Shown in pieces: positions 34,178 to 42,978 of a stretch of 64,000 nucleotides of DNA (the first letter of the stretch is position 1; the number at the start of each line of letters is the position of its first letter). The DNA is from an uncultured Bacteroidales bacterium (GTDB lineage: Bacteria > Bacteroidota > Bacteroidia > Bacteroidales > F082), in NCBI GenBank assembly GCA_937896895.1, contig CALBNV010000078.1, positions 1-64,000 of the forward strand. The letters run 5' to 3'. The translations under genes were made by a program, and so were the position numbers. The notes below the pieces were generated by a model that made no database searches, was not told where the DNA came from, and worked only from the letters and a program-made list of their open reading frames with translations.

Positions 34178-36360
34178 GTTTCCCTTTTCCTTTCTTCCCT
34201 CAACTCGACGCCATGGACTGCGGGCCGGCTTGCCTCCGCATGATAGCGAAATATTATGGCCGTCATTATACCCTCGAAGGGCTGAGGCAACGCTGCCACA
34301 TCAGCCGCGAGGGGGTGAGCCTGCTCGGGATAAGCAGCGCCGCCGAGGAGATAGGGTTCAAGACCATTGGCGTACACCTGCCGTTCAGCCAGCTAAAAGA
34401 CGAAGTGCCGCTGCCGTGCATCGTCCATTGGCGACAAAACCATTTCGTGGTGGTGTATAAGATAAAGCGCGGAACGGTGTATGTGGCAGACCCCGCATCA
34501 GGGCTGCTGAAATATTCCGAAAAGGAATTTTTAGACGGATGGATAAGCCGGCACGACAACGGCAACGAAGGCATAGCACTGCTGCTCGAGCCGCAACCCG
34601 ACTTCTACGCCGAAGAAGGCGAGAAACCCGACAAGGCAAAGTTCTCGTTCATACTCAAATACCTGAAACCTTACAGGAAACTCATCGCGCAGCTGTTCAT
34701 GGGAATGATAATGGGCACGCTGCTGCAGCTCATATTCCCGTTCTTCACCCAGAGCATCGTTGACTATGGCATCGGCAACAGCAACCTGAGTTTCGTCACG
34801 CTGATACTCGTGGCGCAGCTCACCCTATACGTCGCACAGACCGCCGTGGAGTTCATCCGCTCGTGGATATTGCTGCACATAAGCACGCGTATAAACATCA
34901 GCATCATATCCGACTTCCTGATAAAACTGATGAAACTGCCGATAGGCTTCTTCGACACCAAGATGATAGGCGACCTCATGCAGCGCATCGGCGACCACCA
35001 GCGCATCGAGTCATTCCTCACCTCATCGACACTCAACACGCTGTTCTCGTTCGTCACGTTCATCGTGTTCGCAGTGATACTCGCTTTTTACAGCATAAAA
35101 CTGCTTGTCGTGTTCCTGATCGGCAGCACACTCTATGTCATCTGGGTCTTGATATTCCTGAAATATCGCCGCGAACTCGACTACAAGCGTTTCTCACAGG
35201 CGTCGGCGGAACAGAGCAATCTCATACAGATGATAACAGGAATGCAGGAGATTAAGCTCAACAACTGCGAGAAACAGAAACGCTGGGAATGGGAGAACAT
35301 CCAGGCCAAACTCTTCAAGGTGAGCGTCAGTAGCCTGAAACTCAGCCAGTGGCAGCAGAGCGGCGCGGTGTTCATCAACGAGACGAAGAACATCTTGATT
35401 TCTTATATCTCCGCAAGGGCGGTGATACAGGGCGACATGAGCCTCGGCATGATGATGGCAGTGCAGACCATCGTCGGACAGCTCAACTCGCCGATAAGCC
35501 AGATGATCGGTTTCATACAGAGCGCACAGGATGCAAAGATAAGCCTCGAACGTCTCGGCGAGATACACAACAAGAAAGACGAGACGGAAGATGGCGACGG
35601 CCGCACCTCGATATTCACCGACGACAGAGGCATCGGCATTGAGAGCCTCACTTTCCATTACGACCCATTGTCGGACGCGGTGCTCAACGACGTGAACCTC
35701 ACCACTCCTGAAGGGAAGGTGACAGCCATCGTGGGCATGAGCGGAAGCGGCAAGACGACGTTGGTGAAGCTGCTGCTCGGCTTCTACCCGCCGACAGGCG
35801 GAAGCATCCGCGTCGGCGGAATAAACATGAAGAACATCGACCCGAAGGCATGGCGCGACCGCTGCGGAACGGTTATGCAGGAAGGCTTCATCTTCTCCGA
35901 CAGCATCGCAAAGAACATAGCTATCGGCGAAGACCACATCGACGAGCGACGGCTGCTCCACGCCGCGAAAGTGGCGAACATACAAGACATGATAGAGAGC
36001 CTGCCTCTCGGCTACAATACAAAAATCGGGCAGGAAGGCAACGGCATCTCGCAAGGCCAGAAACAGCGCATACTGATCGCCCGCGCAGTCTATAAAAACC
36101 CCGATTATATCTTCCTCGACGAGGCGACTAACTCGCTCGACGCGAACAACGAGCGCGTCATCATGGACAACCTGCAGGAGTTTTTCAAGGGGAAGACGGT
36201 CGTTGTTGTGGCGCACCGACTGAGCACCGTCAAGAACGCCGACCAGATTGTCGTCATCAACCACGGAAAAATCACCGAGACGGGCACTCACGAGGAACTG
36301 ACCGCACGACGCGGCGAATACTACACTCTGGTTAAGAATCAACTTGAACTTGGAAAATGA
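34174..36360 (+). CDS. Peptidase-containing ABC exporter (C39 bacteriocin/RiPP type)
   Basis: A 728-residue exporter. N-terminal C39 peptidase (residues 1-140) with the catalytic Cys16 in MDCGPACLRM, the His in CIVHWRQNHFVVVY and the Asp in VADPASGLLKYS. Six-TM domain about 160-450. Nucleotide-binding domain with Walker A VGMSGSGKTTL, signature ISQGQKQRILIARA and Walker B IFLDEATNSLDA. It should cut the precursor leader after GG and export the core. GC content is higher than in the maturase genes before it. Coupled to neighbours on both sides by ATGA overlaps. Confidence 0.95.
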   Translation: MSFPFPFFPQLDAMDCGPACLRMIAKYYGRHYTLEGLRQRCHISREGVSLLGISSAAEEIGFKTIGVHLPFSQLKDEVPLPCIVHWRQNHFVVVYKIKRGTVYVADPASGLLKYSEKEFLDGWISRHDNGNEGIALLLEPQPDFYAEEGEKPDKAKFSFILKYLKPYRKLIAQLFMGMIMGTLLQLIFPFFTQSIVDYGIGNSNLSFVTLILVAQLTLYVAQTAVEFIRSWILLHISTRINISIISDFLIKLMKLPIGFFDTKMIGDLMQRIGDHQRIESFLTSSTLNTLFSFVTFIVFAVILAFYSIKLLVVFLIGSTLYVIWVLIFLKYRRELDYKRFSQASAEQSNLIQMITGMQEIKLNNCEKQKRWEWENIQAKLFKVSVSSLKLSQWQQSGAVFINETKNILISYISARAVIQGDMSLGMMMAVQTIVGQLNSPISQMIGFIQSAQDAKISLERLGEIHNKKDETEDGDGRTSIFTDDRGIGIESLTFHYDPLSDAVLNDVNLTTPEGKVTAIVGMSGSGKTTLVKLLLGFYPPTGGSIRVGGINMKNIDPKAWRDRCGTVMQEGFIFSDSIAKNIAIGEDHIDERRLLHAAKVANIQDMIESLPLGYNTKIGQEGNGISQGQKQRILIARAVYKNPDYIFLDEATNSLDANNERVIMDNLQEFFKGKTVVVVAHRLSTVKNADQIVVINHGKITETGTHEELTARRGEYYTLVKNQLELGK

Positions 36361-37682
36361 GCGACGAAATAATTGATAACAAAAGCGAAAGCTCCGAGCA
36401 GCACCTCAAAGGTCTCAACATCCACAGCGAGCAGGTCCAGGACATCATGGGGCGTCCTCCGGGATGGTTGGTGAGGTGCGGAATTTCAATCATTTTGCTG
36501 GTGATTGTGCTGTTGCTCGTTGGCAGCGCGTTCGTCAAATATCCTGAAGTGCTGACGGCGGCGATAAAAATCAACGCCTACAACCTGCCGGCGCAGGTGA
36601 AGGCACGCAGCACCGGGCGCATCGACACTCTGTTTGTCAGGGAAGGCGACACAGTTAATGCAGGTGCTCCGCTGGCTCTGATTGAGAATCCTGCAAAATA
36701 TGAAGATGTCATTTTCCTGAAAGAAAACATGGCTTCAGTGGCGCACGACTCGGCGTGGCATTGTGACAGACCGCTCCAGCTCGGCGAGGTGCAGAACAGT
36801 TATCTGTCGTATGTCCAGGCGGTTAATGCCTTGACGTTCTTTGTCGGGAACGACTATCTCGGCGAGATGATAGCGTCGAAGAGAAAACAGATTGACGTCA
36901 TGTCGAAGACGCTGAATAACTACAAACGGCAGTCGAGGATTGGGGCAGAGCAACTGTCGGTGGCGAAAGAGAAATTCGCCGTTGACTCCACATTGTTCAA
37001 AAAAGGAGTGATATCAAAAGTCAATTTCAGCGAGAGCAGGAATGTTTTTCTCCAGCAGCGTATGGCATATCAGTCGATGCTCATCGAGACTGACAACATG
37101 AGGCTGAGTCTGCTGCAAGCCGAACAGTCGGTGACGGAGCTGGAACAGAGCCGCAGTGAGCAACACAACGACCTTTCACTACAGCTTGAAATAGCGAGAG
37201 GACAGCTTGAGGCAAGCATCAGGCAATGGGAACAAAGCTGTCTTCTCGTGAGTCCGGCAAGAGGGACTATTGCGCTGACGATGTTCTGGCAACGGAACCA
37301 GAACATCACCGCAGGTGAGACGATGCTCGCCGTGGTGCCCGTTGAAAGGTCATCATATTTCGGCAAGATTTATCTTTCTCAACAGGGAGCCGGCAAGGTT
37401 AAAACAGGGCAGAACGTGAATATCAAACTTGATGATTATCCGTATATGGAGTTCGGTTTCGTGCAGGTCGGGCTGTCGAAGATGTCGCTGATGCCATACG
37501 AGGACGCCTCCGCCGGCAATATATACGTCATGGAGGTTGAACTTCCCGACAGCCTTGTCACACAATATGGAAAGTTCATCCCGTATCGTCCGGAGATGTC
37601 AGGCACAGCGGAAATCATCACGGAAGACATGTCGGTCCTTGTGAGATTGATAAACCCGATTCGGGCGGTGCTGAGGAGGTGA
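36357..37682 (+). CDS. HlyD-family secretion adaptor of the RiPP exporter
   Basis: A 441-residue protein with one N-terminal TM segment (CGISIILLVIVLLLVGSAFV, about residues 41-60). A lipoyl half (IDTLFVREGDTVNAGAPLALIENP), a long coiled-coil region (about 115-300) and a C-terminal lipoyl/barrel region (LVSPARGTIAL ... GQNVNIKLDDYPYMEFGFV) follow. It pairs with the C39 exporter to span the periplasm. Overlaps the exporter gene by ATGA. Immediately after it a 16-residue Trp-rich frame begins in a TGATG overlap. Confidence 0.92.
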   Translation: MSDEIIDNKSESSEQHLKGLNIHSEQVQDIMGRPPGWLVRCGISIILLVIVLLLVGSAFVKYPEVLTAAIKINAYNLPAQVKARSTGRIDTLFVREGDTVNAGAPLALIENPAKYEDVIFLKENMASVAHDSAWHCDRPLQLGEVQNSYLSYVQAVNALTFFVGNDYLGEMIASKRKQIDVMSKTLNNYKRQSRIGAEQLSVAKEKFAVDSTLFKKGVISKVNFSESRNVFLQQRMAYQSMLIETDNMRLSLLQAEQSVTELEQSRSEQHNDLSLQLEIARGQLEASIRQWEQSCLLVSPARGTIALTMFWQRNQNITAGETMLAVVPVERSSYFGKIYLSQQGAGKVKTGQNVNIKLDDYPYMEFGFVQVGLSKMSLMPYEDASAGNIYVMEVELPDSLVTQYGKFIPYRPEMSGTAEIITEDMSVLVRLINPIRAVLRR

Positions 37683-37906
37683 TGTCCGACTGGCGTTTCT
37701 GGTTCTGGTGGCAGGCGGGCGGTGTATCTTAACAGAAGCTCCATACTTCGACAATGCGCCATCCATTTTGAAAAAATATTTTTAAGAAACGCCTGAAAAT
37801 CAATGGCCGACGACTGAAAACAAGAACGAGTGTCAAAGTCAGGAAATAATTTCCCCGCCGTCCGTGAAATTCTTTGCGAACTTATGCGAGAGTTATCAAT
37901 TTTTCG

Positions 37907-37914
37907 TAAGTTTG
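37907..37914 (+). promoter_or_regulatory. -7 box (TAAGTTTG) for the gene at 37931
   Basis: TAAGTTTG followed by CAAA, 16 bases before the ATG at 37931. The gap 37733-37906 holds nothing else I can name. Confidence 0.55.
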
Positions 37915-37930
37915 CAAAAATATTTTCGAG

Positions 37931-38581
37931 ATGGAAACAAAACTTTTTGATGACGAGAAATACATTGATAACTCGTTGGATTACAACTTAGTAAGTGATA
38001 TTTTGGATTTTTTGGCGTACATGATGACCCCGCAGTCGAAAAGTTCTATCGCAAGTAACATCAGGTACATAAACTATTCATATAAGAAGGTCGTAGTTGA
38101 CAAGCATGTCGATTATTGTATTGAGAACAATCTCCTCATATCGAAAAGGAAAATTTACAACGGCAGGGACGAGACAAATGTCTTTTTTTTGCCCGTGTCA
38201 GCGCAGCTTGACAGGCTTTATGACATTTCCAAAGATGCCCAAAGGCTGAAAAAAGTCAGCAGATACAAGAACTTGCAATATTTTTCGATTTATGGCTTGT
38301 CCGACCTTCGTGATGCGATTTTCAGTTATTTCAACGGCAAAATTACGTATTTGTACAGACTTGCTGAAAACCCCCAATGTGATGAGTATGTCAAGGCGAT
38401 GTTTTATGATGAGAGGTATTTCGGTTTTTTAAGCAGGCTTGCCCATAAGCAGACACGATGCGACAATCTTTTGCTTCTTACCGACCATGAATATGATGAT
38501 ATAGACGAAGACGGCGTTCAAATTCAAATAAGGCCGGTGTATGAATGGAGTGCGGAGTTTTTCAGTGAAAAGCCACATTGA
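37931..38581 (+). CDS. Hypothetical protein with possible winged-helix N-terminus
   Basis: A 216-residue protein without signal or TM. Residues 1-110 look like a winged-helix unit (LDFLAYMMTPQSKSSIASNIRYINYSYKKVVVDKHVDYCIENNLLISKRKIYNGRDETNVFFLPV). The rest is helical, then acidic (DHEYDDIDEDG). It could be the N-terminal remnant of a larger helicase-type protein or a small DNA-binding protein; I do not recognise the family. It sits between the RiPP operon and the second LytTR-box promoter, with its own promoter. Confidence 0.6.
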   Translation: METKLFDDEKYIDNSLDYNLVSDILDFLAYMMTPQSKSSIASNIRYINYSYKKVVVDKHVDYCIENNLLISKRKIYNGRDETNVFFLPVSAQLDRLYDISKDAQRLKKVSRYKNLQYFSIYGLSDLRDAIFSYFNGKITYLYRLAENPQCDEYVKAMFYDERYFGFLSRLAHKQTRCDNLLLLTDHEYDDIDEDGVQIQIRPVYEWSAEFFSEKPH

Positions 38582-38641
38582 TAATATAACGTGAGTTTGA
38601 CCAAATTAACAGCTTGAAACTAAATCAGTTATGAAGCGGAG

Positions 38642-38694
38642 TGCACGCCGCCAATGAATATGACACGCTCACAGGCATGAACTTACACGCTCAC
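38642..38694 (+). promoter_or_regulatory. Second set of phased LytTR-type boxes
   Basis: ACACGCTCAC at 38663-38672 and 38685-38694 (22 bp apart, 12-bp spacer) with a degenerate third copy TGCACGCCGC at 38642-38651 (21 bp before). The last box ends 42 bp before a -7-like TACCTTCG. Box sequence, phasing and distance equal those at 29592-29644. A frame through this DNA ends TRSQA, similar to the TRSRE end of the LytTR protein, so it may be the tail of a lost second LytTR gene. Confidence 0.7.
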
Positions 38695-38736
38695 AAGAAA
38701 TAATGACAAGGATGTAAATTGTTGATTTAAAATAAA

Positions 38737-38744
38737 TACCTTCG
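38737..38744 (+). promoter_or_regulatory. -7-like box (TACCTTCG) under LytTR-type boxes
   Basis: TACCTTCG (one mismatch to TAnnTTTG) followed by CAAC, placed exactly as the -7 box of the RiPP operon relative to the LytTR-type boxes. It would drive the gene at 38810. A weak core promoter fits activator dependence. Confidence 0.55.
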
Positions 38745-38809
38745 CAACAGCAAACTGAAATAATTTAAAAGAGCCAACGTTATGAGTGGCGTAAACAAAT
38801 TTTTTAATT

Positions 38810-40114
38810 ATGAGACATGTCCTTTCTTTATGGTTTGTCTTGCTAACTTGCAGTGTGTTTTCGCAAAATAGCAACGTGTTGAATGTCAGTGTAATGGTGG
38901 CTGATTCAACTGGAAAGGCAATAAAAGACGTAGCCATATACAACTCAAAACAAAAAGTCATTGGTATTACCGACAGTTACGGAACTGCCACAATATCTGT
39001 AAATTATGGTGATTTTGTGGCATTTTCGCATATCAGTTTCGAAACGTTAAGGGTAAGCGTTTCCGACAAGAGCAACATGCTCATCATCATGAATGAAAAG
39101 AAGAACATGTTACCTGAAGTTGAAATTGTTGAAAACACGCCTCATCTGGCATATAACAACAAGGACGTTTGGATTGTCGATTACACCGTCGGCGAAGAAG
39201 GAATCTTTGCCATTACCACCACTGGAAGAAATTCGCATCTGTTACATCTCGGATTTGAACAAGACACGTTGTCAAAAAAGGAAATAAGCACCAAATACGA
39301 GCACATCACACGAGATGTCTTCGGGAACATCCATCTGATTGGTCCTGACTCAACTTATCAAGTGTATTCCGACAGACAAACAATGCATCTTTTGTACGGT
39401 GCGACTTTGGGGAAATACAATGAAACCTTCGCGCCGATTGCCACACTGACAGACAGCATTCTCGTGACAAAGAAATCGTTTTACGACGGACAGGAGATTG
39501 CGTTTTTTAAAGTAAATCTTAACAATAAGAAAAGCGTGTTTCTTTGCGATGTTTATAGCGAGGCCAAAGAAATGGCGAAAAATTGGAACAGAGACAATGT
39601 AAGACTACAACGTATTCTGAATTCCGACTTGGAACTCTTTTACAGCCCGATTGAACGACCAGAACACCGAGCGGAAATCAAGGAGAACATGCTTAAACGC
39701 CTTATGTTAAAAGAAATTTACGCACCAGTATTTAACATTGAAAATCACGTCTTTATCTTTGATTTTAACAAAAACGCCATCTATAAATATAACAAAGTCG
39801 GGGATTATGAAGACAGAATTGAAATTGTATTTCATAGAGGTTTTCGTAACAGCATCGAAAAAAAATGGTGCAACAACATCATTTTCGACACATCGAGGCA
39901 GGAATGCTATGCACAGTTTTTGGAAGACGGTATTGTGACATTAAAAAAAATTGACCTAAAAAATGGCAATGTGATTGGTACCTATATACTTGATGCTCAC
40001 GTTTTTCCGACAAACATTCAAGTTTATGATGGCGTTGTTTATTATCAATTCATTGATGTCCGTCAAACTTACGGACAAGATTGCAGAAGTTTATACAAAA
40101 TGACTTTAAAATGA
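38810..40114 (+). CDS. Exported protein with carboxypeptidase-regulatory-like domain, probable member of the RiPP regulon
   Basis: A 434-residue protein with signal peptide RHVLSLWFVLLTCSVFSQ, then a CarboxypepD_reg-like domain (residues about 23-105: MVADSTGKAIKDVAIYNSKQKVIGITDSYGTATISV...VAFSHISFETLRV). The C-terminal 320 residues have repeated strand patterns such as VFGNIHLIGPDSTYQVY and HVFIFDFNKNAIYKYN, which suggest a six-bladed propeller-like fold. The function is unknown. Its promoter copies the LytTR-box layout of the RiPP promoter, so coexpression with the peptide is likely, perhaps for immunity or uptake. Confidence 0.7.
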   Translation: MRHVLSLWFVLLTCSVFSQNSNVLNVSVMVADSTGKAIKDVAIYNSKQKVIGITDSYGTATISVNYGDFVAFSHISFETLRVSVSDKSNMLIIMNEKKNMLPEVEIVENTPHLAYNNKDVWIVDYTVGEEGIFAITTTGRNSHLLHLGFEQDTLSKKEISTKYEHITRDVFGNIHLIGPDSTYQVYSDRQTMHLLYGATLGKYNETFAPIATLTDSILVTKKSFYDGQEIAFFKVNLNNKKSVFLCDVYSEAKEMAKNWNRDNVRLQRILNSDLELFYSPIERPEHRAEIKENMLKRLMLKEIYAPVFNIENHVFIFDFNKNAIYKYNKVGDYEDRIEIVFHRGFRNSIEKKWCNNIIFDTSRQECYAQFLEDGIVTLKKIDLKNGNVIGTYILDAHVFPTNIQVYDGVVYYQFIDVRQTYGQDCRSLYKMTLK

Positions 40115-40157
40115 TAATCGTTGAAAATAAAAAATATTTGTGCAGTTAATAAAATCG

Positions 40158-40165
40158 TATCTTTG
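40158..40165 (+). promoter_or_regulatory. -7 box (TATCTTTG) for the BspA-like gene
   Basis: TATCTTTG followed by CGC, 111 bases before the ATG at 40277, in the gap after the gene at 38810. Confidence 0.55.
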
Positions 40166-40276
40166 CGCACGAATTTTTGGGAATGCGTGTCTCGAATCGT
40201 CAAAAGCAGATTGTGAATTCTGTTGGTTTGGACGGTGAAATGAAATAAAATAAAATAAATTGAATTACAATAACTT

Positions 40277-42130
40277 ATGAAAAGACACTTACTTGCAATC
40301 ATTGCCATCATGATGATGGCATTCAACGCAAAAGCCCAGACAAGCGGACAATGCGGCGATAACCTTACGTGGAATTTTGACTCGTCAACAGGAACACTGA
40401 CAATTAGTGGGACAGGTGACATGTGGGATGGTGTCTGTCCGTGGTGGGACTATTACCACCAGGTGACAGATTTAGTAATTGGCAACTCGGTAACATCAAC
40501 AGGTGCCGGAGCGTTCGCAAATCATCCAAATTTGACAAACGTTACTTTGGGTAATTCTTTGATCAGTATTGGCGAATGTTCTTTTATGGGTTGCACAAAA
40601 ATGCTATCAGTTGAAATTCCAAATTCAGTGTTGTCAATTGGTGACGAGGCGTTTTGTGCATGTTATCAGTTGTGCGATGTAACTATCGGAAATTCAGTTA
40701 CTTATATAGGCGAATCGGCGTTTGAAAGCAGTGGTATCACTTCGATTGTTATTCCTGATTCTGTAGTTACTTTGGGTGGTAGTGTTTTTCACCAATGTAG
40801 AGATTTGGAATCGGTTGTTATCGGGGATTCTGTGATTGCCATACCGGAAAATGCTTTCGGAATGTGTTACAAGTTAAAATCTGTAACAATTGGAAACTCT
40901 GTTGTGTCTATTGGTGGTTATGCTTTCCTTTGGTGCATGGAATTGGAGAACGTGACACTGGGCAACTCTTTGGAAGCTATTGGTGAAATGGCTTTTAGTG
41001 AGTGTATCAATCTGAAAAACATCGAATTTCCAAATTCATTGAAAACGATAGGTCAAGAGGCGTTTGATGGTGTTGAATTAGAAAGTCTTACATTTGGAAA
41101 TTCGTTGGTTTACATAGGAAGACAAGCGTTTTATAACAATTCCCAACTACAATCATTGACGTTTCAGAACTCGCCGTGTACTATAGCAAAAAGTGCTTTT
41201 TCATCTTGTTATGCATTGCAATCTGTCGAATTTGGGAATGCAATAGAAAGCATCGACACGTTGGCATTTTCAGGTTGCCCTATCAGATTGTTGGAGCTGC
41301 CGAACTCGTTGGTACATTTGGGCGACAGGGCATTCAGCGGTAACGATGAGTTGAGAAAAGTCACAATTCCAGCATCTCTTACATCACTTGAAGGCAATGT
41401 TTTCACTTTTTGCCATTATCTTGAGGAAATCATTGTCGATGCAAACAATCCGAAATACGACAGTCGTGATAATTGCAACGCAATAATTGAAACCGAAACG
41501 AATACGTTGATAACGGGTTGCAGAGCCACGTCTTTACCATATTCCGTAGAGGTTATTGGTCGGGAGGCTTTCGCCGGAGCGGGGATGCTCACGTCAATAG
41601 ATATTGTCGGACAAGTCAACACTATTGGAGAATATGCCTTCCGTGATTGTACATATTTATCGGATGTCATAATAGGAGATCATGTTGAAACTATTGGCAG
41701 TCGAGCGTTTTATTCAGACTACAATATCAGAGAGATCAGTTGCCATGCGGTGATTCCGCCTGTTTGCGCTGACGATGTTTTTGAACAGGAAGTCGAAGTG
41801 TTGGCGAATCTTTATGTCCCGAATGGCTGCAAGGAAGCGTATGAAACCTCGCCCAAGTGGATGAATTTCCTGAATATCATCGAACGCGCTGTCGATGTCA
41901 ATGAAACATCTTTATCCGCTGTTTCCATCAGTCCAAATCCCGCTTCGGATTTCATCAACATTACCTGTGAAAACATGAAATCAATCGAAATCTTGTCGTT
42001 GGAAGGAAAAATCATCAAGAATACGATGGTTTCAGGCAACATAACACAGATTGACATCAGCGATTTAAACAGTGGGGTTTATATTTGCAGAATCGATGGT
42101 GACAAAATTTGGAAAATCATTAAGAAATAG
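40277..42130 (+). CDS. BspA-like leucine-rich-repeat surface protein with T9SS sorting domain
   Basis: A 617-residue protein. Signal peptide KRHLLAIIAIMMMAFNAKAQ, then a short N-terminal domain (NLTWNFDSSTGTLTISGTGDM) and about 17 LRR_5 repeats of around 23 residues with the pattern SIGxxAFxxCxxLxxVxIGNSV (about residues 60-520). A C-terminal type A sorting domain follows (SISPNPASDFINI ... LNSGVYICRIDGDKIWKIIKK). Expected on the cell surface via the type IX system, where BspA-like proteins often bind host or matrix proteins. DNA-level repeats follow the protein repeats, so copy number could vary. Confidence 0.9.
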   Translation: MKRHLLAIIAIMMMAFNAKAQTSGQCGDNLTWNFDSSTGTLTISGTGDMWDGVCPWWDYYHQVTDLVIGNSVTSTGAGAFANHPNLTNVTLGNSLISIGECSFMGCTKMLSVEIPNSVLSIGDEAFCACYQLCDVTIGNSVTYIGESAFESSGITSIVIPDSVVTLGGSVFHQCRDLESVVIGDSVIAIPENAFGMCYKLKSVTIGNSVVSIGGYAFLWCMELENVTLGNSLEAIGEMAFSECINLKNIEFPNSLKTIGQEAFDGVELESLTFGNSLVYIGRQAFYNNSQLQSLTFQNSPCTIAKSAFSSCYALQSVEFGNAIESIDTLAFSGCPIRLLELPNSLVHLGDRAFSGNDELRKVTIPASLTSLEGNVFTFCHYLEEIIVDANNPKYDSRDNCNAIIETETNTLITGCRATSLPYSVEVIGREAFAGAGMLTSIDIVGQVNTIGEYAFRDCTYLSDVIIGDHVETIGSRAFYSDYNIREISCHAVIPPVCADDVFEQEVEVLANLYVPNGCKEAYETSPKWMNFLNIIERAVDVNETSLSAVSISPNPASDFINITCENMKSIEILSLEGKIIKNTMVSGNITQIDISDLNSGVYICRIDGDKIWKIIKK

Positions 42131-42257
42131 TTTTAAGAGAGAAATGTTGAGAATGAAGATAACAACGTCATTCTTAACTCTGAAAACTTCTAACTAATAT
42201 AAAATGAAATAGTTGCGGAAAAATATATAAAATACAGTAAACCGCTTTTTTGAGAAA

Positions 42258-42965
42258 ATGGATTTAAGTAAGATAAAACTCATTGCCGTCGATGCCGACG
42301 ACACTCTCTGGGACAACCAGACCTATTACGACCGCGCGGAGGACGTTTTCACCGAGACGCTGAAGGAATACGGCCCGGCGGCGGAGCTTTCCGAGAAACT
42401 GTTTGAGATTGAATCGGCGAACATGCCGTTGCTCGGCTACGGCGGCAAGGCGGTCTGCATCTCGATGATGGAGACCGCGCTGAAAATCTCTGATTATAAG
42501 ATAGATGGCCGCAAACTGCAGAAAATCATCACAACGGTGAAGTCGTTGTTCTCGATTCCCGTGCCGCCGCTGAAAGGCGTCGCCGAGACATTGCAGGTCA
42601 TGCGCGACTCGCAGCGTTACCGCATAATCCTCCTCACAAAAGGCGACATCCTCGACCAGGAAAACAAAGTCAAGAGGTCGGGGCTTGAAGAGTATTTCGA
42701 TAAGGTCGTTGTCGTTTCAAACAAGGGACTCGCTGAATATCAGCGACTTTGCAAAGACGAGAACGTGAAACCTGAAGAGTTCCTGATGATCGGCAATTCG
42801 TTCAAGTCGGATATAAGCCCCGTTTTGGAAATGGGTGGCTACGGAATCCATATCCCGTTCCACACGACGTGGCGGCATGAGGTCGTTGAGACATACGAGC
42901 ACCCGAATGTCGTGAAAATCAGTGAGTTCTCGGAAGTGTTGGATGTTCTGGAAATGAAACGTTGA
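42258..42965 (+). CDS. HAD-superfamily hydrolase
   Basis: A 235-residue soluble protein with HAD motif I AVDADDTLWDN (nucleophile Asp12, acid Asp14), a helical cap, motif II Thr within IILLTKGD, and motif IV FLMIGNSFKSDISPVLEMGG. The late DLSP-type region fits phosphatases of the YjjG/haloacid group. The substrate is unknown. It converges with the AAA ATPase gene downstream with a 13-base gap. Confidence 0.85.
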   Translation: MDLSKIKLIAVDADDTLWDNQTYYDRAEDVFTETLKEYGPAAELSEKLFEIESANMPLLGYGGKAVCISMMETALKISDYKIDGRKLQKIITTVKSLFSIPVPPLKGVAETLQVMRDSQRYRIILLTKGDILDQENKVKRSGLEEYFDKVVVVSNKGLAEYQRLCKDENVKPEEFLMIGNSFKSDISPVLEMGGYGIHIPFHTTWRHEVVETYEHPNVVKISEFSEVLDVLEMKR

Positions 42966-42978
42966 GTGTGTTTGGCTT

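Noticed and set aside
29592..38694. Direct copies of ACACGCTCAC as transposon target or terminal repeats
   Set aside because: The copies are phased at helical-turn distances with a fixed distance to a -7 box; this fits operators better. No transposase or inverted ends.
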